This document shows, piece after piece, positions 63,741 through 64,000 of a stretch of DNA of 64,000 bases (position 1 is the stretch's first letter; each line of letters opens with the position of its first letter). Made by a program: the position numbers and the translations under genes. The notes beneath the pieces are model-generated. The model saw nothing but the letters and a program-made list of their open reading frames with translations. It had not been told where the DNA came from and made no database searches. Source of the DNA: Epiperipatus broadwayi (lineage: Eukaryota; Onychophora; Udeonychophora; Euonychophora; Peripatidae); the NCBI GenBank assembly GCA_028023455.1, contig JAQFVV010006510.1, positions 709,750 to 773,749 of the forward strand, in the 5' to 3' direction.

Positions 63741-64000
63741 ATATATATATAACAAAAAATAAACAATATATATGAACAGGCGTTTTACATATAAATAACA
63801 TTTAATTGAATAATTAAAAAAAATCTAAAGAATTGAACAAAGGAAGTAGTTAAAATTAAAACAATTTAAGATTTTATAGTAAATTAAAAAATCATTTCAG
63901 CAATAAACTACTTTAAAGCAGACTGCAGAATATCAGTAATTATTTAAATTTGTACAATTTTAAACATTTTAATATTCAAAGACCGGTTATTTTTTTCATA
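63741..64000. other. A+T-rich flank
   Basis: Begins with the resumed (TA) tract. Nothing else recognised. Confidence 0.4.

Overview
This looks like a gene-poor, very A+T-rich stretch of an animal genome. It carries dozens of long (TA)n tracts, decayed non-LTR, Penelope-like and LTR retroelements, tRNA-derived SINEs, and many foldback repeats. The mix (RTE and other LINEs, Penelope-like elements with GIY-YIG nucleases, class-II-tRNA-like SINEs, abundant TA microsatellites) fits an invertebrate, perhaps a mollusc such as a cephalopod; the species call is a low-confidence inference. I could not support a single host protein-coding exon, rRNA or functional tRNA gene. Most open frames are (TA)n translations or chance frames in A+T-rich DNA.

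Layout. 1-9.6 kb: A+T-rich DNA with a Penelope-like (PLE) pair meeting at a (TA)n tract (1.3-2.15 kb), a foldback element (3.6-4.35 kb) and a small TIR element (7.85-8.0 kb). 9.6-12.6 kb: three SINEs of one family, same orientation, each with target-site duplications. 12.85-15.45 kb: an old direct duplication of about 1.1 kb. 16.2-34.1 kb: foldback/MITE-like elements, some carrying a hammerhead-ribozyme-like core, PLE tail fragments, (TA)n palindromes and a degenerate minisatellite. 35-37.6 kb: (TA)n, a second SINE-like family and PLE tails. 37.6-39.2 kb: a less A+T-rich island of unknown nature. 39.2-41.6 kb: a broken LINE on the minus strand, interrupted by a 500-N gap whose two edges repeat each other. 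41.7-42.8 kb: a PLE inverted dimer and a PLE nuclease fragment. 45.5-46.25 kb: two adjacent foldbacks. 47.8-48.3 kb: another PLE nuclease fragment. 48.36-51.6 kb: an almost complete RTE-clade LINE with two stop codons. 55.8-63.74 kb: a complete, very young LTR element (minus strand) with 2.57-kb LTRs and only a gag gene.

How the parts may work together. The LTR element keeps gag but has no reverse transcriptase or integrase, so it would need enzymes from a relative. The SINEs, with A-rich tails and target duplications, imply a LINE machinery in trans. The hammerhead-like foldbacks sit in the same window as PLE fragments; published work links animal hammerhead ribozymes and retrozymes to PLEs, so a PLE-ribozyme partnership is the most interesting hypothesis here. 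The RTE, the LTR element and several PLE pieces abut or interrupt (TA)n tracts, which appear to be both insertion targets and element ends.
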